From: CAWFZT01 sp963820415
GTDB taxonomy: Bacteria > Chloroflexota > Anaerolineae > Anaerolineales > Anaerolineaceae
Direction of reading: 5' to 3'
Assembly: GCA_963820415.1 (NCBI GenBank)
Contig: CAWFZT010000009.1
Coordinates: 124,001 to 188,000 of the forward strand
DNA length: 64,000 bases
Below are positions 54,237 to 62,111 of this stretch, piece after piece. A model generated the notes under the pieces. That model was not told where the DNA came from. It saw only the letters and a list, made by a program, of their open reading frames with translations, and made no database searches. Every line of letters begins with the position of its first letter. The first letter of the stretch is position 1. Made by a program: the position numbers and the translations under genes.

Positions 54237-54797
54237 TTAGTCCATTTCAGGGGAACCCTCAGTTTCTGCGGGTTTGCGTGCGCCGTACTGTTGCCAGTGA
54301 ACCTTCTGCTCGTCAAATTGTGTGCGCGGCGCCTGAGTCTCTGCCGGGTGACCCAGGTAAACCAATCCCAAAGGAATAACCGTATCCGGTATATTCAAGA
54401 CCTCACGAACAGCCTTGACCTTATCTTCCTCAGGATAAACACCCACCCACACCGAACCCAGGCCCAGGCCGGCTGCGGCAATGAGGATATTCTCCAACGC
54501 CGCGCTGCAATCCTGGATCCAATAAGTTCTGCCTGCGCTGTTTTTGGCCACATCCGGGCTACCACACACTGCTATGATCGCCTGCGCATTATATTGGCCG
54601 AACATCATACGCCGGCGCAGATGATCCAATACAGCATTTTCCGTGATGACTACAAACTCCCACGGCTGGCTGTTGACCGCGCTGGGGGCCGCCATACCCG
54701 CTTGCAAAAGCAGAATGAGCGTCTGCCGGTCGACAGGCTGATCGGTATAACTCCGGATACTGCGACGCCTAAAAATATAATCCAAGATTTCAGTCAT
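54237..54797 (-). CDS. Nitroreductase family protein
   Basis: 186 aa; the start ATG 54797 overlaps the stop of the upstream gene (ATGA). MTEILDYIFRRRSIRSYTDQ is the typical FMN-binding N-terminus, followed by MAAPSAVNSQPWEFVVIT and AAAGLGLGSVWVGVYPEEDK. Reduces nitro groups or quinones with NAD(P)H through FMN, as a dimer. It belongs to an operon with a C_GCAxxG redox protein and a PHP enzyme, which together suggest a small redox/phosphate metabolism unit. Confidence 0.92.
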   Translation of the reverse strand: MTEILDYIFRRRSIRSYTDQPVDRQTLILLLQAGMAAPSAVNSQPWEFVVITENAVLDHLRRRMMFGQYNAQAIIAVCGSPDVAKNSAGRTYWIQDCSAALENILIAAAGLGLGSVWVGVYPEEDKVKAVREVLNIPDTVIPLGLVYLGHPAETQAPRTQFDEQKVHWQQYGARKPAETEGSPEMD

Positions 54798-55246
54798 TCC
54801 TCTCCCTCTCTGATTAATTCCTGAAGGATTTCTGCCGAAATGCGCACATACTCTGGGCAAAGCGTTCTAAACAAATTTGTATCGCGGGCTTTTTGTAATC
54901 CATAAACGGTGCTGATATCATAACCCAACAGCTCACGACAAAGGATGGAACCGTTTCGAGCTCTAAATCTATCAACGAACAGGCGCGCCAAATGATAAGT
55001 CTTATCTTTGGCTGCCTCATCCTCAGGACGGATCCTACCATAAACCAGTCCGATGACCATTAAGGCCCCGGTCACTGTTCCGCACGTCTCCCCCATGCGC
55101 GCCATCCCACCCCCAAAAGCGCCGGCAACCCGCAGCGCATGCTGTGTGTCCAAGCCATACCGGATGCCAAACGTGGCGACAATTGCCTGGGCGCAACTGA
55201 ACCCCTGGGTAAACCAGTCCAATGCCGCGAGGGTATCACCTTCCAT
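54794..55246 (-). CDS. C_GCAxxG_C_C family redox protein
   Basis: 150 aa from ATG 55246. Conserved Cys residues lie in GFSCAQAIVATFG, GGGMARMGETCGTVTGALMV and ...SILCRELLGYDI-type positions. The family is thought to bind metal or Fe-S via the Cys pattern and to help electron transfer, but this is not proven. It lacks a signal peptide, so it is cytoplasmic. The start was chosen over an upstream in-frame one at 55282, which would overlap the PHP gene by 47 bases. Its start overlaps the PHP stop by ~11 bases. Confidence 0.85.
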   Translation of the reverse strand: MEGDTLAALDWFTQGFSCAQAIVATFGIRYGLDTQHALRVAGAFGGGMARMGETCGTVTGALMVIGLVYGRIRPEDEAAKDKTYHLARLFVDRFRARNGSILCRELLGYDISTVYGLQKARDTNLFRTLCPEYVRISAEILQELIREGEE

Positions 55247-55910
55247 GGTCGATCCTTTTTGGTATCGAAATAAAACTGGCATACAGGTGTACTAGCAGTG
55301 GAACCTGGCGACCTCCTGGCTCGCCTTTATCAATGACCCGGCGAAGCTCCTCTGCACTTGTAAAAAACGGCACTTTGAGATAAGCCCTTCCGATTTCCCA
55401 GGCAATGTGACCATCCGAGCCGGCTGTCCCGCCCAACCGGTGAGCGCGGGCGTATTGCTGCGCCAGGCGGTTGGTTCGCTCAAACACGCAGCGGGCATTG
55501 AATACTTCGACTGCGTCGACCAGGGGGGCAATTTCATCCAGGCCAGGCAGGGCAAACCCGCTTCGATTGACATCAAACGGATGGGAAACGCTGATAAAAG
55601 CGCCCTGCAGGCGTAAACGCCGGATGACCTCTTTGACAGGTAAACCCCGCGGGATTTCTTCTTCGACGAAAACCGCCAGCAGCTCGCCAGCTTGGGTTTC
55701 AATCTCTTCACCCACGATCACCAGGTCAGGCGCCAACCGCCGGGCGAGGCGCGCCCCTTCAATTGAATTATGGTCGGTAATGACCAACCGGTCCAGGCCC
55801 CGCCGCCGCCCTGCGGCAATGGCTTCCTGCGGGGTGGTCAGACTATCCTTCGAATATTTCGTATGCGAATGAAAATCGACTTTAATAAAGGGGGCAGAAT
55901 TGGGTTGCAT
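55236..55910 (-). CDS. PHP-domain phosphoesterase
   Basis: 224 aa. Metal motifs of the PHP superfamily are in order: KVDFHSHTKYSKDSLTTPQE, LDRLVITDHNSIEG, VGEEIETQAGELLAVFV (E), AFISVSHPFD, GTAGSDGHIAWEIG. Members hydrolyse phosphate esters, for example of AMP or 3',5'-nucleotides. It is the first gene of a three-gene operon with the Cys-rich and nitroreductase genes. The intact start is 55910. Just upstream, composition switches to AT-rich island DNA. Confidence 0.9.
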   Translation of the reverse strand: MQPNSAPFIKVDFHSHTKYSKDSLTTPQEAIAAGRRRGLDRLVITDHNSIEGARLARRLAPDLVIVGEEIETQAGELLAVFVEEEIPRGLPVKEVIRRLRLQGAFISVSHPFDVNRSGFALPGLDEIAPLVDAVEVFNARCVFERTNRLAQQYARAHRLGGTAGSDGHIAWEIGRAYLKVPFFTSAEELRRVIDKGEPGGRQVPLLVHLYASFISIPKRIDHGR

Positions 55911-55947
55911 GATTTAAACCTAAAAAATCGCCATTTGTATCTTATTC

Positions 55948-56166
55948 TTAACTATTATTTCTTATTTCCTCTAAGAATTTATGACCATCCAAAGTAAGTC
56001 TTTTAATCGGATAATTCAAAATTTTACCATCAATTAAAGTAATGGGATGACCGGCAATTTCAATATAATTTTTATCCTCCAATAATGCTACATGATATGC
56101 GATTACAAGAAGTTCAAATCCTTCAAAGACATCCGAACTATTACGGTTAACATGGAAGTAAATTTA
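55948..56166 (-). pseudogene. DUF2513-like remnant
   Basis: An open minus-strand frame without a good start codon. ELLVIAYHVALLEDKNYIEI, then PITLIDGKILNYPIKRLTLD and GHKFLEEIRNNS match the C-terminal half of DUF2513 winged-helix proteins (...HV-LL-E-GLI--...RLT-GHEFL--I). The N-terminal part is absent, with an in-frame TAA just upstream. It overlaps the MuF-like frame on the opposite strand. A sign of old phage or plasmid sequence. Confidence 0.5.
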
Positions 56167-56385
56167 ACTAGAAGTTTGGTGATTGCTCGAACAGAACAAC
56201 TAAATTGCTTACGTGTTATCAGTATCGACCAGATGAAAGAAAGCGGAGTTGTAATGGGGTGGGTCAGGATAGAACAACCTGATGCTTGTGATGACTGTCA
56301 GGAACTAGACGGTAAACAATATGATTTTGAAGACGAGTGGGAATCGCATCCAAATTGCCGCGGTGCAACATTTCCAGACGTATAA
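56092..56385 (+). CDS. MuF-like (phage head morphogenesis) C-terminal fragment
   Basis: 97 codons from 56092, or ATG 56152 as a better start. NLTRSLVIARTEQLNCLRVI, then VRIEQPDACDDCQELDG and ESHPNCRGATFPD follow the SPP1 gp7/Mu gpF pattern: an ARTE helix, C-x2-C-x2-L-x-G, then HPNCR. The N-terminal portal-interacting part is missing, so it is only the end of such a domain. In phages this protein helps capsid assembly. Here it is a remnant or a small independent version. It overlaps the DUF2513-like remnant on the other strand. Confidence 0.6.
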   Translation: MICDYKKFKSFKDIRTITVNMEVNLTRSLVIARTEQLNCLRVISIDQMKESGVVMGWVRIEQPDACDDCQELDGKQYDFEDEWESHPNCRGATFPDV

Positions 56386-56422
56386 AAATCCCTCTATTTT
56401 TTAAGCTAAAGGGATTGGTTAT

Positions 56423-56644
56423 TTATGATTGATGTGGACGTTTGAAATAGAAATATTCTATGAATTTATTTTCTGATTTAGTTTTTGAGGCTAAATAAAT
56501 ACTTGTGGAGACTAACTCCCATCCCTCCTTTCCTAATACAGTAAGCATATCATCTAAATAAGCAAATGGATCTTTATCTTTTACGACAAATGTCGGTATT
56601 TTTTCTCTAAATCCAATAGCAACTAAATAATCCCATTTCTGCAT
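56423..56644 (-). CDS. Small protein, DUF4177-like
   Basis: 73 aa. MQKWDYLVAIGFREKIPTFV, then LDDMLTVLGKEGWELVSTSI and FIEYFYFKRPHQS resemble the DUF4177 pattern (W-Y-V ... LN-LG-EGWELV ... FKR). It is small and single-domain. AT-rich with phage-like neighbours. Function unknown. Terminators were not seen. Confidence 0.6.
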   Translation of the reverse strand: MQKWDYLVAIGFREKIPTFVVKDKDPFAYLDDMLTVLGKEGWELVSTSIYLASKTKSENKFIEYFYFKRPHQS

Positions 56645-56687
56645 TTTCTATGCCCTCCCTAATGAGTTGTGGAGCAACTCATAATCA

Positions 56688-57210
56688 TTATATAACTTTG
56701 GCTTTTATCTTACCTGAAAATTTTATAAAATCATCATCTTCCAATTTTTCCCAATAATCATACAGGTTTTTATGATAAATATTTTTTTCTTCAATCGAAC
56801 AAGGGATTATTAATTTCCTCATGACGTTATAGTTTAGGTCTTTTTTAACCATAGAAAAATCATGTAGGCAATCACTAGAATCTAATTCAATTTCCCAGAT
56901 CAAATAATTTCTCTTTTGTTCTCTTGTGAAGCCTTTTTTCATTATGTGTTTAGAAATAAGTTCATTAAAGCCTATAGATGGATCATAATTAGATTTTCCT
57001 ATAATAATCTCATCCTGCAATACAATGTCATTTTGTGAAAGTATATTTTAATGCTTCTAAATCTATCAACTTAAGAGAAGTTATTTTTCCGAAATATCCA
57101 TATAGAAATATATGGAATTCGGAAATTAATTTATTATTATCATCATACATTTCATCAAGAGATACAAAATCGTCTTTATTATTTTTAACATCCTTCCATG
57201 ATTTTAACAT
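56688..57210 (-). CDS. Hypothetical protein (frameshifted)
   Basis: First frame from ATG 57210: MLKSWKDVKNNKDDFVSLDE to LIDLEALKYT, stopping at 57028. From 57038-57046 the next frame reads SQNDIVLQDEIIIGKSNYDP and runs to 56688. Removing one base gives ~173 aa that is continuous in style. The protein is acidic, without membrane segments, and looks like many small island or immunity-type proteins, but I recognise no family. Minus strand, divergent from the TPR/zinc-ribbon gene. Confidence 0.55.
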
Positions 57211-57361
57211 TGTAGATCTTCCCTACGAATTGTGAACTCAATTCAAAATAATTATATTCTTTTATTGAGCTATTGCTATTATAGGATTGATAATTTTTTT
57301 GGGATTGATATATACTGATAATATAGAAATTTGTTTTCGTATAATGAAAAAAGAGGGTAAT

Positions 57362-58390
57362 ATGCCAGAAGAAGAGGAACTTAAACAAGCAGTTGCCTTT
57401 GTCATGGCAGGTAAGAGGGATGAAGCTATTCCAATTCTCAAAACCATTATTAAGGCAGATCGTAATAATGAGCAAGCATGGTATTGGTTGTCTTCATGTG
57501 CTGATAAATCAGAAGATAAGAAATATTGTTTACAAGAGGTGTTACGTATAAACCCAAACAATTCTCTGGCAAAAAATGTAATCGAACAAATAAGGTTGAT
57601 TGAAAAAGGTGGAAAAGATGTAATTCCAGAGCCACAACCGGCCATTACCGTAGAACCACAAAAGCCTTATCGGGCTACTAATGCTGCTGTGAATTTTGTT
57701 TATATTTTTTTTGTAGTTATAGCACTATTTCTAATTGGATTTGTCTTATTATTAAAGTTAGATAACGGCATGACTGCTGGATGCATTTTGGGGGTAATTT
57801 TTTTATTAATAATATTCCTTATAATGACAGCACAAGCATCAAAAAATCAAGCATTAAAGGAAGATATTCTAAAGAACCTTAATTCCTTGGATGAGGTAGA
57901 AGTTGGTAAACATCTAACAGGATTACACGGCTCTGTCGAACCCAATACAATTGTGACTTGTGCTGTGACAGAAAATGATTTTGTCTTTTTACGTCCTAAT
58001 GGTATACAAATCGATAAAATTCCTCGTAATTCCATCAACCAAATAGTGGTTGATAGTAGAGCACAAATTACCAAACGAATTACCGTGACTCGTTTACTTA
58101 CTTTAGGGATATTCTCATTAGCTTTTCCTAAAACAGAAAAGAACATTTGCCTTCTTATAGATTGGGATAATAACGATGGAACCAGAGAAAATATTGTTTT
58201 TGAATTTTCTGGAGATGACAGTAACGTTAAGGCAAATAAAGCTGTAAATCGATTGAAAGGTTTTGTGAAACCAAAAATCGAAAGATTGAAACCAGATGAT
58301 AAAAAATGTCCTTATTGTGCTGAAATAATAAAACGTGAAGCTATAGTTTGCAGATTTTGTGGAAAAGATTTACCTTTGACTGAAGCTTAA
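57362..58390 (+). CDS. TPR, membrane and zinc-ribbon protein (first gene of island cassette)
   Basis: 342 aa from ATG 57362, with AGAGGG before it. Residues ~1-75: TPR-like (MPEEEELKQAVAFVMAGKRD, AWYWLSSCADKSEDKKYCLQ). Residues ~110-155: two membrane helices (VYIFFVVIALFLIGFVLLL; CILGVIFLLIIFLIM). Residues ~165-310: a PH-like beta-rich domain (IVTCAVTENDFVFLRPNGIQ). Residues ~318-338: a zinc ribbon with two CxxC knuckles (CPYCAEIIKREAIVCRFCG). The first residues match the next gene's start (MPxEEELxQ). It may be a membrane-bound sensor or adaptor. Function unknown; not a known defence family to my knowledge. Confidence 0.75.
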   Translation: MPEEEELKQAVAFVMAGKRDEAIPILKTIIKADRNNEQAWYWLSSCADKSEDKKYCLQEVLRINPNNSLAKNVIEQIRLIEKGGKDVIPEPQPAITVEPQKPYRATNAAVNFVYIFFVVIALFLIGFVLLLKLDNGMTAGCILGVIFLLIIFLIMTAQASKNQALKEDILKNLNSLDEVEVGKHLTGLHGSVEPNTIVTCAVTENDFVFLRPNGIQIDKIPRNSINQIVVDSRAQITKRITVTRLLTLGIFSLAFPKTEKNICLLIDWDNNDGTRENIVFEFSGDDSNVKANKAVNRLKGFVKPKIERLKPDDKKCPYCAEIIKREAIVCRFCGKDLPLTEA

Positions 58391-58444
58391 TTTTTTCAAA
58401 AACTGAACAGAAAAATGTTTTCGTTTAAATAAAAAGAGGGAAAT

Positions 58445-59401
58445 ATGCCACAAGAAGAAGAACTTGAACAATCAATTAAACTTACTAAATCTAAGCTGAT
58501 AACGAAAGATACACAAAATAGAATTGATAAGCTAAGGCTTAATAAATCATATATTTCAGCTTATTTGGAATCCCTAGAGGAAGAAATAAGAAATTTTGTA
58601 ATAAAAGAAATTTCCGCCATAGCATATCGAAGTGAAATCATAAGATTTATAGAATATTTTGAGCAAATGGGAATTGGAATTGATGAGCTGATTGAGAAGC
58701 TGCCAAAAACCGATGAAATTGAGAGATATGTCGAATCCAAGGGAGTTGATGCAGATAGTGTTTTTCGTATTGCACTCAAAGGATTATTCAAAGAAGTCAA
58801 TAAAACTACAAATACAAATATCGGGATTAATATTATTGATGAAGCAATTAATAAATTACCAGGGAAAAAAGAACCTAAAAGAAAAGCTCGTCCTTTATCT
58901 ATCAACGAGATCATTGAAATTAGAAATAATCTTTTAAAAGATGAAAAATACCAACTTTTATTTACATTTGAAATGTTTTATGCCTATGGAATTACATTAG
59001 ACGATATTGAAACATTTGGAAATGATCATTATTCTCTCCAGAAAAATGAATTTACTATTCCAGGCAAAGGCAAAAAACAGAGTAGAAAAATAAAACTGAG
59101 TAAGGTACTTATAGAATTGTTAGACAAACATCCTGAACTGCTTGAACCCAAAAGCAGGGGATTATATTCAAACAATCGAAAAGAAGTTGGTTTTTATTCT
59201 GAAAGGGAAAAATTCATGTGGTACGATATTATCAAAACAAGGGAGTTTTATTTCCCCGCATGTCCAAAATGCAAAGAAAAGTATCCAAACTCAGATGAAT
59301 TTTGGGCTCTGGTTAAATACGAGATAGATAAATTCGAAAAGAAATGGTTTATTTGTAGAGATTGCGCGAGCAAAATGGTTGATGGGAAATTGAATGAATA
59401 A
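58445..59401 (+). CDS. Recombinase-like zinc-ribbon protein (second gene of island cassette)
   Basis: 318 aa. GAGGGAAAT precedes ATG 58445. The N-terminus (MPQEEELEQSIKLTKSKLIT) resembles the previous protein's. Residues ~1-100 are helical; residues ~155-235 resemble a tyrosine-recombinase core: LLFTFEMFYAYGITLDDIET, FTIPGKGKKQSRKIKL, SKVLIELLDKH. In integrases the start of this core is LxxTGLRxSE with the catalytic Arg; here it is YGITLDDI, so the first Arg is lost, and the later HxxR and Tyr are not present. The C-terminus (residues ~275-310) has FPACPKCKEKYPN and FICRDCASKM, a zinc ribbon. A DNA-binding but non-catalytic role is inferred. It overlaps the HNH gene by 8 bases. Confidence 0.7.
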   Translation: MPQEEELEQSIKLTKSKLITKDTQNRIDKLRLNKSYISAYLESLEEEIRNFVIKEISAIAYRSEIIRFIEYFEQMGIGIDELIEKLPKTDEIERYVESKGVDADSVFRIALKGLFKEVNKTTNTNIGINIIDEAINKLPGKKEPKRKARPLSINEIIEIRNNLLKDEKYQLLFTFEMFYAYGITLDDIETFGNDHYSLQKNEFTIPGKGKKQSRKIKLSKVLIELLDKHPELLEPKSRGLYSNNRKEVGFYSEREKFMWYDIIKTREFYFPACPKCKEKYPNSDEFWALVKYEIDKFEKKWFICRDCASKMVDGKLNE

Positions 59402-59936
59402 ATTCACAATATACGAAATGTATAAAGAAATGCCCACCTACTGGGTGGATTGCTTCAACACAACCCAATTATTGACGGTGTATCATCCTAATGGCGTTTG
59501 GATGAGTAAAAATGGTGAAAAAGACAATTCAAATGTGCCACCTGACCGTAAAACAATTATTATTCAAAGAGTAGAGAGAGATACTGCTCTATCATACTCA
59601 CTGAAAGAGCTTTATAACAATCAATGCCAAATTTGCGGGTCAACAATCCAATTAGCAGGAGGTCTCTATTCTGAAGTACATCACTTGAAACCATTAGGGG
59701 AAAAACATAGTGGTCATGACATTAAATCAAATATGATTGTTGTTTGCCCCAATCATCACACACAACTTGATTATGGCGCAATAGCCATAATTCCAGACAC
59801 ATTTAAAATTATCACTTTCGAAGGAAATGAAATAGGCTCATTATTTGTCGCAAAAAATCACACCATAGATAAAGAATTCCTGGAATATCATCTAAAAAAT
59901 ATATTCAAGCAAGGAAAATTTGAAAAAAGTGCATAA
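59394..59936 (+). CDS. HNH endonuclease (third gene of island cassette)
   Basis: 180 aa. The ATG at 59394 lies inside the preceding gene (overlap 8 bases), so the two are translationally coupled. After an ~75-residue unknown N-terminus (TYWVDCFNTTQLLTVYHPNG), the HNH domain reads YNNQCQICGSTIQLAGGLYS, EVHHLKPLGEKHSGHDIKS, NMIVVCPNHHTQLDYGAIAI, with all His/Asn/Cys residues in place (CxxC and CxxH zinc pairs). Similar domains occur in restriction enzymes and McrA-type nucleases. A nuclease coupled to a probable DNA-binding, zinc-bearing protein suggests an effector. Confidence 0.85.
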   Translation: MNKFTIYEMYKEMPTYWVDCFNTTQLLTVYHPNGVWMSKNGEKDNSNVPPDRKTIIIQRVERDTALSYSLKELYNNQCQICGSTIQLAGGLYSEVHHLKPLGEKHSGHDIKSNMIVVCPNHHTQLDYGAIAIIPDTFKIITFEGNEIGSLFVAKNHTIDKEFLEYHLKNIFKQGKFEKSA

Positions 59937-60058
59937 TCCAGTGAAAGTCCAATTATTAAATCCGAGGTATTACATTCGATTATTAGGAATGATCGATTTC
60001 TATTGATAATTTCATCGGAATATACATTATCGTTAATTTAGATCACCTGAAAGTCAAT

Positions 60059-60994
60059 ATGCCTGAAAATATCCCCTCCAGCTTTGTATTAAATCCGGAT
60101 GTCGCCCAGGCCCTGGCGCTGAACTTGCCCCTGGTCGCCCTGGAAACCACCGTGATCACCCACGGTCTGCCCCAGCCGCAGAACCTTCGGCTGGCCCGCG
60201 ACATGGAAAAAGAAGTGCGCAGCCAATCCGCCATTCCAGCAACCATCGGAATCCTGGACGGGAAGGTTCACATTGGCCTGAATGATGCCCAGCTCGAACG
60301 CCTTGCCGGAGGCAAGGCGTCTGTACGGAAGATCAGCCGGAGGGACTTTGGGATAGCCATCGCCCGGCGTGAAGATGGCGGAACAACTGTCGCCGGCACC
60401 CTCATTGCTGCCCACCGGGTTGGGATTCGCGTCATGGCGACAGGCGGGATTGGCGGCGTTCACCGCAACACCCCCTTCGATATATCCAGCGACCTGCCGG
60501 CTTTGGGAGCGACCCCCATCGTGGTGGTGTGTTCCGGGGCCAAGGCCATCCTCGACCTGCCAGCCACCCTCGAGACCCTGGAAACCATGGGGGTGCCGGT
60601 GGTGGGTTACCAGACGGATGAGCTGCCAGCCTTTTATTCACGACGTAGCGGACTGCCGGTAACTGTCTCAGCCTCGTCGCCTGGCGAGATAGCCGCCATG
60701 GCCCGGGCGCAATGGGAAATTGGCATTTCCAGCGCGATCCTGGTGGTCAATCCCCCGCCCGAAGAAGTGGCATTACCCTATGAAGAAGTGGAACAAGTCA
60801 TCCAGAAAGCCTTGCTGGATGCCGAACAAAAACAGGTGCATGGAGCGGCGCTAACGCCATTCCTGCTGCAGCGGGTCAGCGAGCTGAGCGGCAGTTCAAG
60901 CCTGCGCGCCAATCTGGCCCTTTTAATCAGCAATGCCCGCCTTGCAGCCAGAATCGCAGTTGAAATCAGCCGGAAAACGCAGACAATCCTGTAA
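60059..60994 (+). CDS. psuG: Pseudouridine-5'-phosphate glycosidase
   Basis: 311 aa. Splits pseudouridine 5'-phosphate into uracil and ribose 5-phosphate (the reverse reaction is easily made in vitro). Signature PLVALETTVITHGLPQPQNL, PATIGILDGKVHIGLNDAQL, KASVRKISRRDFGIAIARRE (catalytic Lys), MATGGIGGVHRNTPFDISSD and GYQTDELPAFYSRRSGLPV. GC content rises sharply at the start, marking the right edge of the AT-rich island. The kinase partner psuK is not adjacent. Confidence 0.96.
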   Translation: MPENIPSSFVLNPDVAQALALNLPLVALETTVITHGLPQPQNLRLARDMEKEVRSQSAIPATIGILDGKVHIGLNDAQLERLAGGKASVRKISRRDFGIAIARREDGGTTVAGTLIAAHRVGIRVMATGGIGGVHRNTPFDISSDLPALGATPIVVVCSGAKAILDLPATLETLETMGVPVVGYQTDELPAFYSRRSGLPVTVSASSPGEIAAMARAQWEIGISSAILVVNPPPEEVALPYEEVEQVIQKALLDAEQKQVHGAALTPFLLQRVSELSGSSSLRANLALLISNARLAARIAVEISRKTQTIL

Positions 60995-60997
60995 AGG

Positions 60998-61993
60998 CTA
61001 CTTTTGCGGCGGAGGGGTTAGGGTAGGCAGGCGCGTGTCAGTCACTTTCGGGGTCCAGGATGGAATTTGTGTCGAAGTGGGCGGCGGCGTACGGGTGGAA
61101 GTGATCGTCGGATAAGGAGTGCGAGTTGGCGAAGGGGTAAGGGAATAGGCCGGATTTAAAGTCGGCGTTTTCGTCCGGGTTGGGGTCAATGTTGAAGTCG
61201 GTGTTTGGGTCCGGGAAGGGGTGGGAGTGACGGTCGGCAGGGGAGGCTGTCCGGTAACACTGAAACGGCCGGAAGATTCCCATTTTACCCCGACAAAAAT
61301 CTGCACCTCATAATCGCCAGGTTGCCATTGATCCGAAGAGGGATTGCATTCGGTATATCCATACCCGCCCGTGCCGCCATCCCAGGGCTTGGTTTCAGTG
61401 CAAATGAGGTGATGGTCAGCCAGGCGATACCACAATGCGCTCCACTGCGCGCCATTATTCATCTTATCATAACTGAATGTCCCAAAAAGCTTGCCGACCG
61501 GGTTGGCGAAAGCTGCTGCTGGGTTGACCGGTAAGTTCTTTTCAATTTTCTGAGCAAATTGAAGCGGGCTGAAGATTGCGGCCGCATTTGGCGTCACTAC
61601 ACTGGTGAATTGAGCCACTAATTCCAGTGGGATCTGTGGAGTGGGAGATTTTGCCGGCGTAAAAGTGATAGTCGGGGTAAAAGTGATAGTCGGAGTTTGC
61701 GTTATGGTCGGGGTTAAGGTGATCGTTGGAGTAAGGGTGATCGTGGGAGAAGGCGGAAATACCCGGTAGATGGCTGGTTCAGCGAAACTGTGCAAGGAAA
61801 AAGCCAACGCTCCTAAAAAAACGCCCATCAGCACCAGGCGCCAGCCGCGCAACATCGCATCCCGGCGTTTTCGGAAAAACTTAAGCTTTCGCCCGGAACC
61901 AATTGCCCGAATGCCCAGGATAAAACTCAAGACAAAACCCGCAGCAGCCAGGAAAAAAGCTACTTGAACAGTCGTAGAAATATCTAAATTCAT
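60998..61993 (-). CDS. Membrane protein with (PTPT)n linkers
   Basis: 331 aa. Two N-terminal membrane segments (VQVAFFLAAAGFVLSFILGI; WRLVLMGVFLGALAFSLHSF). Two long (T-P-T-I)n linkers flank a ~120-residue beta-rich domain: AQFTSVVTPNAAAIFSPLQF, AQWSALWYRLADHHLICTET, YEVQIFVGVKWESSGRFSV. Similar domains in such proteins measure or bind surface sugars or ligands, but the function is unknown. Converges on psuG with a 3 bp gap. Confidence 0.7.
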   Translation of the reverse strand: MNLDISTTVQVAFFLAAAGFVLSFILGIRAIGSGRKLKFFRKRRDAMLRGWRLVLMGVFLGALAFSLHSFAEPAIYRVFPPSPTITLTPTITLTPTITQTPTITFTPTITFTPAKSPTPQIPLELVAQFTSVVTPNAAAIFSPLQFAQKIEKNLPVNPAAAFANPVGKLFGTFSYDKMNNGAQWSALWYRLADHHLICTETKPWDGGTGGYGYTECNPSSDQWQPGDYEVQIFVGVKWESSGRFSVTGQPPLPTVTPTPSRTQTPTSTLTPTRTKTPTLNPAYSLTPSPTRTPYPTITSTRTPPPTSTQIPSWTPKVTDTRLPTLTPPPQK

Positions 61994-62111
61994 TGCAATG
62001 TCGTAGTATCTGGAATCGCTACCCAGGCAAATTATAGCACGTCCATAAATCGTTGCGCATTCTATTTAAGTCGAGTAAAATCAATGTGAAGCAATTTCAT
62101 ACATTCTGATA

